Origin: CAG-791 sp963593905 | GTDB lineage: Bacteria; Bacillota; Clostridia; Lachnospirales; Lachnospiraceae | Assembly (NCBI GenBank): GCA_963593905.1 | Contig: CAVBBL010000017.1 | Span: forward strand, 1-48,619 | Direction of reading: 5' to 3' | Length of the DNA stretch: 48,619 bases | Part shown: piece after piece, positions 31,378 to 41,475 of the stretch | How the letters are laid out: each line of letters begins with the position of its first letter | Position numbering within the stretch: the stretch's first letter is position 1 | Translations under genes and position numbers: made by a program | Notes under the pieces: model-generated | Databases searched by the model: none | What the model was told of the DNA's origin: nothing | Seen by the model: the letters and a program-made list of their open reading frames with translations, nothing else

Positions 31378-34300
31378 TTATTCCTCTGTCTCGTCGGCAA
31401 TGACCAGAGTCTCAGCCTCCGCAGTTTCCGGAGTTTCATCAGCCTGCACGCCGTCGATGACAGCATCCTCTTCACCGTCGTCCAGCATCAGATCGTCATC
31501 CATGTCAATGGTGCTGTTTAAATACTGGTCGGTGGAAAGACGTGTATTTCTGTAGCGCTTCATACCGGTTCCGGCAGGAATCAGCTTACCGATGATGACA
31601 TTTTCCTTCAGGCCGATCAGCGGATCCTTCTTGCCGTGGATAGCTGCATCTGTCAGTACCTTGGTGGTCTCCTGGAAGGATGCTGCAGACAGGAAGGAAT
31701 CGGTTGCCAGCGCTGCCTTGGTAATACCAAGGATGATCTGGGTACCTTCCGCAGGTCTCTTTCCTTCGGCAATCATGCGCTCATTAGTATCCTCATAGTC
31801 AAGGACATCTACCAGGCTGCCGGGCAGGAAATCGGTATCACCGTTTTCTTCCAGACGAACCTTCTTCAGCATCTGTCTTACGATGACTTCAATGTGCTTA
31901 TCGCAGATATCAACACCCTGCAGACGATACACACGCTGTACTTCGCGAAGCATGTAATTCTGTACCGCATGGACACCCTTGATCTTCAGCAGATCGTGAG
32001 GGTTGACACTACCTTCTGTCAGCTCATCACCGGCCTCGATGACGGCACCCTCCAGCACCTTGATACGAGAACCGTAGGGAATCGGATATACCTTTTCCTC
32101 CTTGGATTCCGGATCTGTCACTACGACTTCACGGCTCTTCTTATTATCCTTGATGGCTACGACGCCGCCGAACTCTGCGATGATGGCAAGTCCCTTCGGC
32201 TTACGTGCCTCAAAAAGCTCCTCGACACGGGGAAGACCCTGTGTGATATCGTCACCTGCGACACCGCCGGAGTGGAATGTTCTCATGGTCAGCTGTGTAC
32301 CGGGCTCACCGATAGACTGTGCGGCGATAATACCGACTGCCTCACCTACCTGCACCACTTCACCGGTCGCCATGTTGGCACCGTAGCACTTTGCGCAGAT
32401 ACCCATATGGGAACGGCAGGTAAGGATGGTACGGATCTTTACCTCTTCGATGGGGTCACCGTTTTCATTGACACCTATGCTTAAGATCTTCTTGGCACGG
32501 CTGGGGGTGATCATGTGATTTCTCTTTACAATGATCTCGCCGTCCTTATCCTTGATATCCTCGCAGGAGTAACGGCCGGTGATTCGATCCTTCAGACCTT
32601 CAATCGTCTCCTTACCGTCCATGAAGGCCTTCACCTTAAGGCCGGGAATCTTATCCTTGCCTTCACAGCAATCGATCTCACGAATGATCAGCTCCTGGGA
32701 TACGTCAACCATTCGTCTGGTCAGGTAACCGGAGTCTGCAGTACGAAGTGCGGTATCGGACATACCTTTTCTCGCACCATGCGCGGACATGAAGTACTCC
32801 AGTACGTCCAGTCCTTCACGGAAGTTTGACTTAATGGGCAGCTCGATGGTACGGCCGCTGGTATCTGCCATCAGTCCACGCATACCGGCCAGCTGCTTGA
32901 TCTGCTGGTTAGATCCGCGGGCACCGGAATCGGCCATCATGAAGATGTTGTTATATTTATCAAGACTGCTCAGCAGTACCTTGGTCAGTTCATTATCGAT
33001 CTCCGTCCAGGTCTCTACTACGGCGCGGTAACGCTCTTCCTCAGTGATCAGACCGCGGCGGAAGTTGCGGCTGATCTGATCAACGGTATTCTGTCCCTGA
33101 TCCAGCAGCTCTTTCTTCTGGGCCGGCACAGTCATGTCGGAAATGGAAACCGTCATGGCTGCTCTGGTGGAGTACTTATAGCCCATAGCCTTGATCAGAT
33201 CCAGTACCTCTGCGGTCTTGAAGGTACCGTGGGTGTCGATGATGCGCTCCAGGATCTGCTTCAGCTGCTTCTTACCTACCAGGAAGTCTACCTCCGGCAG
33301 CAGGAAATTCGCTTCATCGCTGCGATCCACATAGCCCAAATCCTGGGGAAGAATCTCATTAAAGAGCAGACGTCCCAAGGTGGTCTCTATCGTTCCGGAT
33401 ACCAGCTCACCCTTTTCATTCTTTTTGGAAACGCGCACGTGAATACGGCTGTGCAGGGTGCATACCTTATTCTCATAAGCCAGGATTGCCTCATTTAGGC
33501 TGCGGAAATACTTGCCTTCTCCCACATCACCGGGGCGTTCCTGTGTCAGATAGTAGATACCCAACACCATATCCTGCGAGGGTACAGCCACAGGGCCGCC
33601 GTCAGAAGGCTTTAACAGGTTATTAGGAGCGAGCAGCAGGAATCTGCACTCTGCCTGTGCTTCTACGGAAAGAGGCAGATGCACTGCCATCTGGTCACCA
33701 TCGAAGTCTGCGTTGAATGCGGTACAAACCAGGGGATGAAGCTTAATAGCCTTACCTTCTACGAGGATAGGCTCGAAAGCCTGAATACCCAGTCTGTGCA
33801 GTGTAGGCGCACGGTTAAGCATGACAGGATGCTCTTTGATCACATCCTCCAGGATATCCCATACCTGGGTATCCAGACGCTCTACCAGCTTCTTTGCATT
33901 CTTGATGTTCTGGGAAATGCCTCTCTTTTCCAGTTCCTTCATCACAAAGGGCTTGAAAAGCTCGATAGCCATCTCCTTGGGCAGACCGCACTGATAAATC
34001 TTCAGCTCAGGGCCTACAACGATAACGGAACGTCCGGAATAGTCTACACGCTTACCTAACAGGTTCTGACGGAAACGGCCGGACTTACCTTTCAGCATGT
34101 CAGACAGAGACTTCAGAGCACGGTTGCCGGGGCCGGTCACAGGACGACCTCTTCTGCCGTTGTCGATCAGAGAGTCCACTGCTTCCTGAAGCATTCTCTT
34201 CTCATTGCGGACAATGATATCAGGAGCACCCAGCTCTAGCAGTCTCTTCAGACGGTTATTTCTGTTGATGATTCTTCTGTACAGATCATTTAAATCGCTG

Positions 34301-35076
34301 GTAGCGAAACGTCCGCCGTCCAGCTGCACCATAGGACGAAGATCCGGCGGAATCACCGGCACTGCATCCAGGATCATCCAGGAAGGAGAGTTATCAGACT
34401 CACGAAAGGCCTCTACAACCTCCAGACGTTTGATGACACGAGCCTTTTTCTGGCCGGTAGCCTCCACCATCTCTTCCTGCAGTTCGTTGTATTCCTTTTC
34501 CACGTCGATAGCCAGGAGCAGCTCCTTGATAGCCTCTGCGCCCATGGCTGCGCGGAACTTATTGCCCCACTTTTCTCTGGCATCCTGATACTCGCGCTCG
34601 CTGAGGATCTGCTTGTACTCCAGGTCGGTCTGGCCCTTGTCCAGCACGATGTAGGATGCAAAATAGAGCACCTTCTCCAGCACTCTGGGAGACAGATCCA
34701 GAATCAATCCCATACGGCTGGGGATACCCTTGAAATACCAGATATGGGAAACCGGCGCTGCCAGTTCGATATGGCCCATGCGCTCACGGCGAACGCTGGA
34801 CTTGGTCACTTCAACGCCGCAGCGATCGCAGATAACACCCTTATATCTGATCTTTTTATATTTACCGCAATGGCATTCCCAGTCCTTGGTGGGTCCAAAG
34901 ATACGCTCACAGAACAGACCGTCTCTCTCCGGCTTTAAGGTTCTGTAGTTGATGGTCTCAGGCTTTGTCACTTCGCCGTGTGACCACTCTCTGATCTTGT
35001 CAGGAGACGCCAATCCGATACGGATTGCGTCAAATGTCATTGGCTGATAGCTTTGCTGCTGTTTGGTATTTGGCAT
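31378..35076 (-). CDS. rpoC: DNA-directed RNA polymerase subunit beta'
   Basis: This is the catalytic large subunit. The 1232-residue product has the zinc region CHCGKYKKIRYKGVICDRCG, the magnesium motif NADFDGDQMAVH, the bridge/trigger region GEAVGIIAAQSIGEPGTQLT and a second cysteine cluster CRSHMGICAKCYG. The frame is open to 35172, but ATG 35076 (MPNTKQQQSY) has GGAGGAAAAA just upstream. It follows rpoB with a 117-nt gap. Confidence 0.99.
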   Translation of the reverse strand: MPNTKQQQSYQPMTFDAIRIGLASPDKIREWSHGEVTKPETINYRTLKPERDGLFCERIFGPTKDWECHCGKYKKIRYKGVICDRCGVEVTKSSVRRERMGHIELAAPVSHIWYFKGIPSRMGLILDLSPRVLEKVLYFASYIVLDKGQTDLEYKQILSEREYQDAREKWGNKFRAAMGAEAIKELLLAIDVEKEYNELQEEMVEATGQKKARVIKRLEVVEAFRESDNSPSWMILDAVPVIPPDLRPMVQLDGGRFATSDLNDLYRRIINRNNRLKRLLELGAPDIIVRNEKRMLQEAVDSLIDNGRRGRPVTGPGNRALKSLSDMLKGKSGRFRQNLLGKRVDYSGRSVIVVGPELKIYQCGLPKEMAIELFKPFVMKELEKRGISQNIKNAKKLVERLDTQVWDILEDVIKEHPVMLNRAPTLHRLGIQAFEPILVEGKAIKLHPLVCTAFNADFDGDQMAVHLPLSVEAQAECRFLLLAPNNLLKPSDGGPVAVPSQDMVLGIYYLTQERPGDVGEGKYFRSLNEAILAYENKVCTLHSRIHVRVSKKNEKGELVSGTIETTLGRLLFNEILPQDLGYVDRSDEANFLLPEVDFLVGKKQLKQILERIIDTHGTFKTAEVLDLIKAMGYKYSTRAAMTVSISDMTVPAQKKELLDQGQNTVDQISRNFRRGLITEEERYRAVVETWTEIDNELTKVLLSSLDKYNNIFMMADSGARGSNQQIKQLAGMRGLMADTSGRTIELPIKSNFREGLDVLEYFMSAHGARKGMSDTALRTADSGYLTRRMVDVSQELIIREIDCCEGKDKIPGLKVKAFMDGKETIEGLKDRITGRYSCEDIKDKDGEIIVKRNHMITPSRAKKILSIGVNENGDPIEEVKIRTILTCRSHMGICAKCYGANMATGEVVQVGEAVGIIAAQSIGEPGTQLTMRTFHSGGVAGDDITQGLPRVEELFEARKPKGLAIIAEFGGVVAIKDNKKSREVVVTDPESKEEKVYPIPYGSRIKVLEGAVIEAGDELTEGSVNPHDLLKIKGVHAVQNYMLREVQRVYRLQGVDICDKHIEVIVRQMLKKVRLEENGDTDFLPGSLVDVLDYEDTNERMIAEGKRPAEGTQIILGITKAALATDSFLSAASFQETTKVLTDAAIHGKKDPLIGLKENVIIGKLIPAGTGMKRYRNTRLSTDQYLNSTIDMDDDLMLDDGEEDAVIDGVQADETPETAEAETLVIADETEE

Positions 35077-35193
35077 TTTTTCCTCCATGCCGATACAACC
35101 CGTGTATCGGCCCACGGGGAGAGAGCCCGGCTTGTAAAGCCGGCCATCCTCCGCTGTGATCAAGTGACTCATTCAGGCATGCTGCCTTCGTAC

Positions 35194-38100
35194 TTAATCT
35201 TCCATGTCGATTTCGTCGCCGCCGAAATCATCCGCTGCGGCTACTTCCACTGCAGGCTGCTCTTCTACATCCTTCATTTCACCGCTCTCGTGGTCAAACT
35301 CCTTGCTGGTGTAGCCTGCTCTGCTCAGCGATTCAGAATCTGTATCGCCGTAATCACGGAAATTATTTGCCATTTCGAAGCGGTATTCAGAATTATCGTA
35401 GTCGATATTTTCTGTCAGCTCCACTTCATCGCCGTTTTCGTCCAGGATCTGTACATCCAGACCCAGTGCCTGCAGCTCTTTTACAAGCACCTTGAAGGAC
35501 TCCGGAATACCGGCCTCCGGTACATTCTCACCCTTGATGATTGCTTCGTAGGTCTTCACACGGCCGATGACATCATCGGACTTCACCGTCAGGATCTCCT
35601 GCAGGGTATAAGCAGCGCCGTACGCCTCCAGAGCCCAAACTTCCATTTCTCCGAAACGCTGTCCGCCGAACTGTGCCTTACCACCCAGAGGCTGCTGCGT
35701 AACCAGAGAGTAAGGACCAGTGGAACGCGCATGAATCTTATCATCTACCAGGTGATGCAGCTTTAAGTAGTGCATGTGTCCGATGGTAACCGGGCTGTCA
35801 AAGTACTCACCGGTACGGCCGTCGCGCAGTCTCACCTTGCCGTCAGGCTGGATCGGCACACCCTTCCACAATTCTCTGTGATCCCGGTGCTCATACAGAT
35901 ACTTCATGATTTCCGGATCCACTTTATCTTTATATTCTGCCTCAAATTCTTCCCATGTATTGTTTACATAGGCATTGGCCATGATCAGAGTCTGCTGAAT
36001 ATCCTGCTCGTTTGCACCGTCGAAAATAGGTGTTGCCACATTAAAGCCCAGTGCCTTGGCAGCCAGAGACAGGTGAATCTCCAGGACCTGACCGATATTC
36101 ATACGGGAAGGCACACCCAGAGGATTCAGCACGATGTCCAGCGGACGGCCGTTGGGCAGATAAGGCATATCTTCTACGGGAAGTACGCGGGAAACGACAC
36201 CCTTGTTACCGTGACGACCAGCCATCTTATCACCTACAGAAATCTTTCTCTTCTGTGCGATATAGATGCGCACCGCCTGATTTACTCCCGGAGGAAGCTC
36301 ATCGCCGTTTTCTCTGGAGAACACCTTTGTATCTACGATGATACCGTAAGCACCGTGGGGCACCTTCAGGGAAGTATCTCTGACTTCTCTTGCCTTTTCA
36401 CCGAAGATCGCGCGCAGAAGTCTCTCCTCTGCGGTAAGCTCCGTCTCTCCCTTAGGGGTAACCTTACCTACCAGGATATCACCGGCACGTACCTCAGCGC
36501 CTACGCGGATAATACCGCGATCATCCAGATCCTTCAAAGCTTCCTCGCCGACACCGGGCACATCACGGGTGATCTCCTCCGGTCCCAGCTTAGTGTCTCT
36601 GGACTCTGCCTCATACTCCTCCATATGAATGGAGGTATATACATCCTCTTCTACCAGTCGCTCACTGAGCAGGACCGCATCCTCGTAGTTATAACCTTCC
36701 CAGGTCATAAAGCCGATCAGCGGGTTCTTGCCCAGACCCAGCTCACCGTTGCAGGTGGAAGGGCCGTCTGCCAATACCTGTCCTGCCTCAAAATGCTCAC
36801 CGGTCAGGACGATAGGCTTCTGATTGTAGCAGTTGCTCTGGTTGCTGCGGGAGAACTTGGTCAGATGAATTTCTTCCTTCTCACCATCCTCATACTGCAG
36901 ACGCAGGGTCGTGGAATCCACAAACTCTACCACGCCGGCCTTGGGTGCCACTACACACACGCCGGAGTCCTTGGCTGCCTTTACTTCCATGCCGGTACCT
37001 ACAGCAGGTGCCTCGGTGGTCAGAAGCGGCACAGCCTGACGCTGCATGTTGGATCCCATCAATGCACGGTTTGCATCGTCGTTCTGCAGGAAGGGAATCA
37101 GGGATGTAGCCACGGAGAATACCATTCTCGGGGACACATCCATGTACTCAAATACAGTCTTGGAGTATGCAGAGGTCTCTGTTCTGTAACGGCCTGATAC
37201 ATTGTCATTGACAAAGTAGCCATTCTCATCCAGCTCACTGCTGGCCTGTGCTACATGGTAGTTATCCTCTTCATCTGCCGTCATGTAACGCACTTCGTCA
37301 GTAACCCGAGGGTTCTTCGGATCTGTGCGGTCGATGTAGCGATAAGGTGCCTCTACAAAACCATACTCGTTAATGCGGGCAAAGCATGCCAGAGAGTTGA
37401 TCAGACCGATGTTAGGACCTTCAGGAGTCTCAATGGGGCACATTCTGCCGTAGTGGGTATAGTGAACGTCTCGGACTTCGAATCCGGCACGGTCTCTGGA
37501 CAGACCGCCGGGACCCAGTGCGGAAAGACGTCTCTTGTGGGTAATCTCGGAAAGCGGGTTATTCTGATCCATAAACTGAGACAGCTGGGAGGATCCGAAG
37601 AACTCCTTGACAGCTGCCTGCACAGGCTTGATGTTGATCAGAGCCTGCGGAGAGATCTCATCAGCTGTGTCATGGGTGGTCATACGTTCTCTGACCACAC
37701 GCTCCAGTCTGGAAAGACCGATGCGGTACTGATTCTGCAGCAGCTCACCCACCGCACGGATACGACGATTGCCCAGATGATCGATATCATCATCTGTGCC
37801 GATACCGTATTCCAGATGCATGTTGTAGTTAATGGAAGCCAGGATATCTTCCTTGGTCACGTGCTTGGGAACCAGCTCGTGCACATTCTGCTTCAGTGCC
37901 TCTGCCAGTGCCTCGGGATCCTCATTATCCTGGTAATTGATCAGGATGTCTCTCAGAGCAGGATAGTAAACATTCTCTGTGATGCCCAGCTCTGCAGGAT
38001 CACAGTCTACATAGTGCGTGATATCCACCATCAGGTTGCTCAGCACTTTGACATTGCGTTCCTCGGTCTGAATCCAAACATAGGGGATGGCAGCATTCTG

Positions 38101-39069
38101 AATCTCGATCGCCATCTCCTCTGTAACAGTCTCACCGGCGCTGCCCAGGATGTCGCCGTTAGCCTCATCCACAACATCCTCTGCCAGTACCTGACCTTTA
38201 ATTCGATTCTTTAAAGCTAATTTCTTATTAAATTTGTAACGTCCCACCTTGGCCAGGTCATATCTTCTGGGGTCGAAGAACATGGCATTGATCAGGCTGT
38301 CTGCGCTCTCTACAGAGAGAGGCTCGCCGGGACGGATCTTTTTGTATAATTCCAGAAGACCCGACTCATAGTCATGAGACGCGTCCTTGGAAAGTGCTCC
38401 CATCAGCTTAGGCTCATCGCCGAAGAGCTCGATAATCTCCTCGTCGGTGCCAATGCCCAGAGCACGGATCAGGACGGTAACCGGTACCTTTCTGGTACGG
38501 TCCACGCGCACGTAGAAAATATCATTGGCATCGGTCTCGTACTCCAGCCATGCGCCGCGGTTAGGGATCACGGTACAGGAGTAAAGCTTCTTGCCGAATT
38601 TATCCTTATCGATTCCGTAATAGATACCGGGAGAACGAACCAGCTGTGATACGATAACACGCTCTGCACCGTTGATCACAAAGGTACCGGTACGAGTCAT
38701 CAAAGGCAGGTCACCCATAAAGATCACCTGGTCATTGATTTCTTTTTTATTTTCCTTGTCGTACAGGCGAACCTTAACCTTCAGCGGTGCTGCATAGGTC
38801 GCGTCACGCTCCTTGCACTTCTCGATGGAGTATTTGGCTTCCTTGGTGCACAGCTCGTAGCTGACAAAAGAAAGGCTCAAACGCCCACTGTAATCCTCGA
38901 TGGGAGAAATGTCATCAAACACTTCCTGCAGTCCTTCGTCGAGGAACCATTGATAGGAGTTCTTCTGAACCTCTATCAGGTTGGGCATCTCCAGTACTTC
39001 ATTCTGGCGTGCAAAGCTCATCCGCACACTCTTACCATTGTTGGTAGAATGTAACCTGTTTTTCTCCAT
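35194..39069 (-). CDS. rpoB: DNA-directed RNA polymerase subunit beta
   Basis: This is the second large catalytic subunit. The 1291-residue product has the rifampicin-pocket segment FFGSSQLSQFMDQNNPLSEI followed by THKRRLSALGPGGLSRDRAG, with the wild-type residues usually linked to sensitivity. GDKMAGRHGNKGVVSRVLP and the C-terminal GGKAQFGGQRFGEMEVWALEA are conserved. The acidic C-terminal tail is longer than in proteobacteria. ATG 39069 follows GGGGTG. Confidence 0.99.
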   Translation of the reverse strand: MEKNRLHSTNNGKSVRMSFARQNEVLEMPNLIEVQKNSYQWFLDEGLQEVFDDISPIEDYSGRLSLSFVSYELCTKEAKYSIEKCKERDATYAAPLKVKVRLYDKENKKEINDQVIFMGDLPLMTRTGTFVINGAERVIVSQLVRSPGIYYGIDKDKFGKKLYSCTVIPNRGAWLEYETDANDIFYVRVDRTRKVPVTVLIRALGIGTDEEIIELFGDEPKLMGALSKDASHDYESGLLELYKKIRPGEPLSVESADSLINAMFFDPRRYDLAKVGRYKFNKKLALKNRIKGQVLAEDVVDEANGDILGSAGETVTEEMAIEIQNAAIPYVWIQTEERNVKVLSNLMVDITHYVDCDPAELGITENVYYPALRDILINYQDNEDPEALAEALKQNVHELVPKHVTKEDILASINYNMHLEYGIGTDDDIDHLGNRRIRAVGELLQNQYRIGLSRLERVVRERMTTHDTADEISPQALINIKPVQAAVKEFFGSSQLSQFMDQNNPLSEITHKRRLSALGPGGLSRDRAGFEVRDVHYTHYGRMCPIETPEGPNIGLINSLACFARINEYGFVEAPYRYIDRTDPKNPRVTDEVRYMTADEEDNYHVAQASSELDENGYFVNDNVSGRYRTETSAYSKTVFEYMDVSPRMVFSVATSLIPFLQNDDANRALMGSNMQRQAVPLLTTEAPAVGTGMEVKAAKDSGVCVVAPKAGVVEFVDSTTLRLQYEDGEKEEIHLTKFSRSNQSNCYNQKPIVLTGEHFEAGQVLADGPSTCNGELGLGKNPLIGFMTWEGYNYEDAVLLSERLVEEDVYTSIHMEEYEAESRDTKLGPEEITRDVPGVGEEALKDLDDRGIIRVGAEVRAGDILVGKVTPKGETELTAEERLLRAIFGEKAREVRDTSLKVPHGAYGIIVDTKVFSRENGDELPPGVNQAVRIYIAQKRKISVGDKMAGRHGNKGVVSRVLPVEDMPYLPNGRPLDIVLNPLGVPSRMNIGQVLEIHLSLAAKALGFNVATPIFDGANEQDIQQTLIMANAYVNNTWEEFEAEYKDKVDPEIMKYLYEHRDHRELWKGVPIQPDGKVRLRDGRTGEYFDSPVTIGHMHYLKLHHLVDDKIHARSTGPYSLVTQQPLGGKAQFGGQRFGEMEVWALEAYGAAYTLQEILTVKSDDVIGRVKTYEAIIKGENVPEAGIPESFKVLVKELQALGLDVQILDENGDEVELTENIDYDNSEYRFEMANNFRDYGDTDSESLSRAGYTSKEFDHESGEMKDVEEQPAVEVAAADDFGGDEIDMED

Positions 39070-39167
39070 CTACTTCACCCCGTTTTTCTATCAATCTATA
39101 CAATGTAAGCTGTCTTTGCGTTGGGTAACCTAAAAAAAAGCATAGATTCCCAGAGATAGGCTTATAC

Positions 39168-39196
39168 ATTATACTACCAGGAATTTATGCCGTCAA
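39168..39196 (-). promoter_or_regulatory. sigma-A promoter of rpoB-rpoC
   Basis: The -35 TTGACG (39191-39196) lies 17 bp from the consensus -10 TATAAT (39168-39173). It gives rpoBC a source of transcripts downstream of the rplL terminator. The rest of the 327-nt rplL-rpoB gap holds that terminator and no gene. Confidence 0.88.
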
Positions 39197-39341
39197 ATAT
39201 TTTTGTATACAAAAAAATCTTATTTCCTACAGCTTTTCTGTGCAAAATAAGGAAACAGCAAAACAAGAAACGAACAATCAAAGCTGTCTTTCTCTTTTCG
39301 AGGGACTTCGCAATGATAGGATAAGCAGCGCCTTGCGCTAA

Positions 39342-39374
39342 CAAAAAGAGACAGCCACCCGCAGGTGACTGTCC
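39342..39374 (-). terminator. intrinsic terminator after rplL
   Basis: The stem GACAGTCACC/GGGTGGCTGTC with a three-base loop is followed by TCTTTTTGTT on the minus strand. It probably reduces, rather than abolishes, read-through into rpoBC, as in other bacteria with an attenuator here. Confidence 0.85.
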
Positions 39375-39396
39375 TTTGTTTTCTAAAGAGATTAGA

Positions 39397-39771
39397 TTAC
39401 TTAAGAGTAACCTTAGCGCCCTCAGCCTCAACCTTGGTCTTGATCTCCTCAGCCTCTTCCTTGGAAACGCCTTCCTTGATCATCTTAGGAGCGGAATCAA
39501 CAAGATCCTTAGCTTCCTTCAGGCCCAGGCCGGTGATCTCACGAACAACCTTGATAACCTTAACCTTGTTAGCACCGATCTCGGTCAGCTCAACGTCGAA
39601 CTCGGTCTTCTCCTCAGCTGCTGCTGCGCCAGCACCTGCTGCTGCTACAACAACGCCTGCTGCTGCAGATACGCCGAACTCTTCCTCACAAGCCTTTACC
39701 AGGTCGTTCAGTTCCATAACGGATAACTCTTTGATCGCATCAATGATTTCTGCGGTAGATAACTTTGCCAT
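39397..39771 (-). CDS. rplL: 50S ribosomal protein L7/L12
   Basis: L7/L12 forms the flexible stalk that recruits GTPase factors. The 124-residue product begins MAKLSTAEIIDAIKELSVME, has the alanine/glycine hinge (AAAGAGAAAAEEK) and the C-terminal domain KTEFDVELTEIGANKVKVIK. ATG 39771 is chosen because GGAGGTAAATCAA precedes it; the upstream in-frame start at 39813 is not supported. Confidence 0.99.
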   Translation of the reverse strand: MAKLSTAEIIDAIKELSVMELNDLVKACEEEFGVSAAAGVVVAAAGAGAAAAEEKTEFDVELTEIGANKVKVIKVVREITGLGLKEAKDLVDSAPKMIKEGVSKEEAEEIKTKVEAEGAKVTLK

Positions 39772-39819
39772 TTGATTTACCTCCATTAGTTTTATTTTGC
39801 CATCATAGTGCAAGGAGAC

Positions 39820-40380
39820 TTATGCCTCCGGTGCTGCCTCTGCTGCGGGAGCTTCTGTAGCTTCCTCTGCGGGTGCTGCTTCTGCTGCACCTGCTGCGCC
39901 GCCTTTCTCTGCCAACTGCTTCATGACACGAGCAAAGTTGGTGATCGGAGACTGCATGCTTCCAAGCAGCTTGGAGAGCAGGTCGTTTCTGGACGGGATC
40001 TTTGCGATCTCATTCAGTGCTGCTGCATCATACAGGGTACCCTCTACAATGCCGCCCTTGATCTCAAGCTTGTCAGCTGTCTTTGCAAAGTTCACAAGGA
40101 TACGTGCCGGAGCGGTAGCGTCTTCCTTGGAAACTGCCAATGCGCTGGGGCCTTCCAGATACTGAAGGAGTCCTTCGTACTCAGTTCCCTTGAATGCCAG
40201 ATTCATCATGGTATTCTTGTAAACCTTGTAGGAGATGCCTTCTGCACGGAGCTGCTTACGCAGTTCGGTATCCTGTGCTACGGTCAGTCCTCTGTGGTCA
40301 ACCAGTACAAGAGACTGTGCGCCTTCGATCTTTTCGGAAATTTCTTTCACGACAGGCTGCTTTAATTCCACTTTTGCCAT
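39820..40380 (-). CDS. rplJ: 50S ribosomal protein L10
   Basis: L10 anchors L7/L12 dimers to the stalk base and represses its own mRNA by binding the leader. The 186-residue product has ISEKIEGAQSLVLVDHRGLT and VYKNTMMNLAF. A low-complexity alanine/glutamate tail of about 27 residues (GGAAGAAEAAPAEEATEAPA and on) follows the stalk-binding helix. The ATG follows AAGGAGG. It starts its own operon here; rplK and rplA are not upstream. Confidence 0.99.
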   Translation of the reverse strand: MAKVELKQPVVKEISEKIEGAQSLVLVDHRGLTVAQDTELRKQLRAEGISYKVYKNTMMNLAFKGTEYEGLLQYLEGPSALAVSKEDATAPARILVNFAKTADKLEIKGGIVEGTLYDAAALNEIAKIPSRNDLLSKLLGSMQSPITNFARVMKQLAEKGGAAGAAEAAPAEEATEAPAAEAAPEA

Positions 40381-40435
40381 CTTCTTACCTCCTTATTAGA
40401 ATGGAGCCGAAAGAGCGAAAGAAAATTCATAAAAC

Positions 40436-40557
40436 AAAACAGCCCCTCTGTCAAAGACAGGGAGCTGAACATTCCTACAAACATTCTCTGCTTTTCCCTC
40501 GGCAGGTGAATCACTCTCGTCATCTCTTACGCCTCGCGGCACCTGCTGTCTTCGGCT
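40436..40557 (-). ncRNA. L10-type ribosomal leader with attenuator
   Basis: In RNA sense GCCGAAGACAGCAGGUGCCG and CACCUGCCGAGG form the conserved hairpin of the L10 leader, matching the well-known Firmicutes element (GAAGACAG...AGGU...CCUGCCGAGG). It is followed at 40437-40465 by a hairpin AGCUCCCUGUC/GACAGAGGGGCU and UUUUGUUUU, a terminator. L10 (or L10-L12) binding would favour termination or block translation. Confidence 0.85.
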
Positions 40558-40581
40558 ATGTCGTTTTGCACGACCTTGGGT

Positions 40582-40611
40582 ATCTTAGCATGGATACATG
40601 TTTTTCGTCAA
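40582..40611 (-). promoter_or_regulatory. sigma-A promoter of rplJ-rplL
   Basis: The -35 TTGACG (40606-40611) and -10 TAAGAT (40582-40587) are separated by 18 bp. The start near 40575 places the L10 leader at the right distance. The remaining sequence to 40804 shows no gene. Confidence 0.75.
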
Positions 40612-40804
40612 TAGATTTTTAGGATTGATTTTTGTAAATTGATGTTTATGGAAATTGGTTATCTGTTTTTGACTGATTTTCTTTTGGTTTGGAATTCATT
40701 ACACGTTTTTGGCTTTTATTCCATCCATTCTTTCTGTTTAGCCACTATGTATCCACCTGTCTGCAGTCTGGGCGCGAAATGGGTCTGTTCGCTCAATCTG
40801 TGAC

Positions 40805-41359
40805 TTACTCTGCGCCTTCCAGATGCACGATCACCGGCTCATGATGTACAGCAGGCAGGAACTTATCAAAAACATCCCGGGTATACAGTTTGAGACTGGA
40901 GGTATTGACACAGGGATGACATCCCAGAAATTCTCCCTTTAACACATCCTCATCCACCAGCAGCTGCACCTGATTCTCTGCATCGTTCATCAGCCCCATA
41001 ATGCTGACAGACCCCGGCATGATATCCAGGTATTTTTCCATGGCTTCCGGGGAAGCAAAGGAAAGTCTGGCAGAGTTGATCTGGCTGGAAAGCTCCTTCG
41101 TTTTAAAAGGCTTATCTCCGGGCATCATCAGCAGGTAAAACTTCGTCTTCTGTCTGTTGCAAAGAAAAAGATTCTTACAGATCAGCACATCCAGCACTGC
41201 ATCAATGTCGTGGCAGGCCTCCATGGTATCGGCATGTCCGTGATCCGTACGCCAATACTCAATCCCCAGGGAATCTAAAAGATCATATACCCTGATTTCC
41301 TTTGCCATTCTGCCTTCTGTATTTTCCGGTCGCCCTTGAAATAATGTAAGCTGCTGCAT
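40805..41359 (-). CDS. ProX/YbaK-type prolyl-tRNA editing domain protein
   Basis: Stand-alone proteins of this family hydrolyse mischarged aminoacyl-tRNA, often Ala-tRNA-Pro. The 184-residue product has the conserved CKNLFLCNRQKTKFYLLMMP stretch with the key lysine (about residue 62), the GSVSIMGLMND segment and the GCHPCVNTSSLKL region. ATG 41359 has AGAGAGG six bases upstream. The leader is a family B repeat. Specificity is not certain from sequence. Confidence 0.88.
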   Translation of the reverse strand: MQQLTLFQGRPENTEGRMAKEIRVYDLLDSLGIEYWRTDHGHADTMEACHDIDAVLDVLICKNLFLCNRQKTKFYLLMMPGDKPFKTKELSSQINSARLSFASPEAMEKYLDIMPGSVSIMGLMNDAENQVQLLVDEDVLKGEFLGCHPCVNTSSLKLYTRDVFDKFLPAVHHEPVIVHLEGAE

Positions 41360-41372
41360 AGTTACCTCTCTT

Positions 41373-41466
41373 TGCCGCAGTTTACTGCGGCAACACGAGG
41401 AGAATTTCGCGCAGGCGAATTCTCCGATGTGATCTCGAATTGGTGGCGCTGTTTACTGCGGCATCG
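41373..41466 (-). repeat. dispersed leader repeat, family B, copy 2
   Basis: A hairpin GCCGCAG/CTGCGGC (41374-41391) stands directly before the Shine-Dalgarno of the ProX gene. The 41-bp core (41394-41434) is identical to the ecfA2 copy, and a second, imperfect copy of the hairpin (GCGCTGTTTACTGCGGCAT) closes the element at about 41447-41465. Confidence 0.85.
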
Positions 41467-41475
41467 TTATGTGAA

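Noticed and set aside
35770..37197. 475-codon plus-strand ORF opposite rpoB
   Set aside because: Same codon-bias shadow; rpoB on the other strand is unambiguous.
39130..39165. Terminator in the rpoB leader before a run of eight T
   Set aside because: The candidate stem has too many mismatches to be stable.
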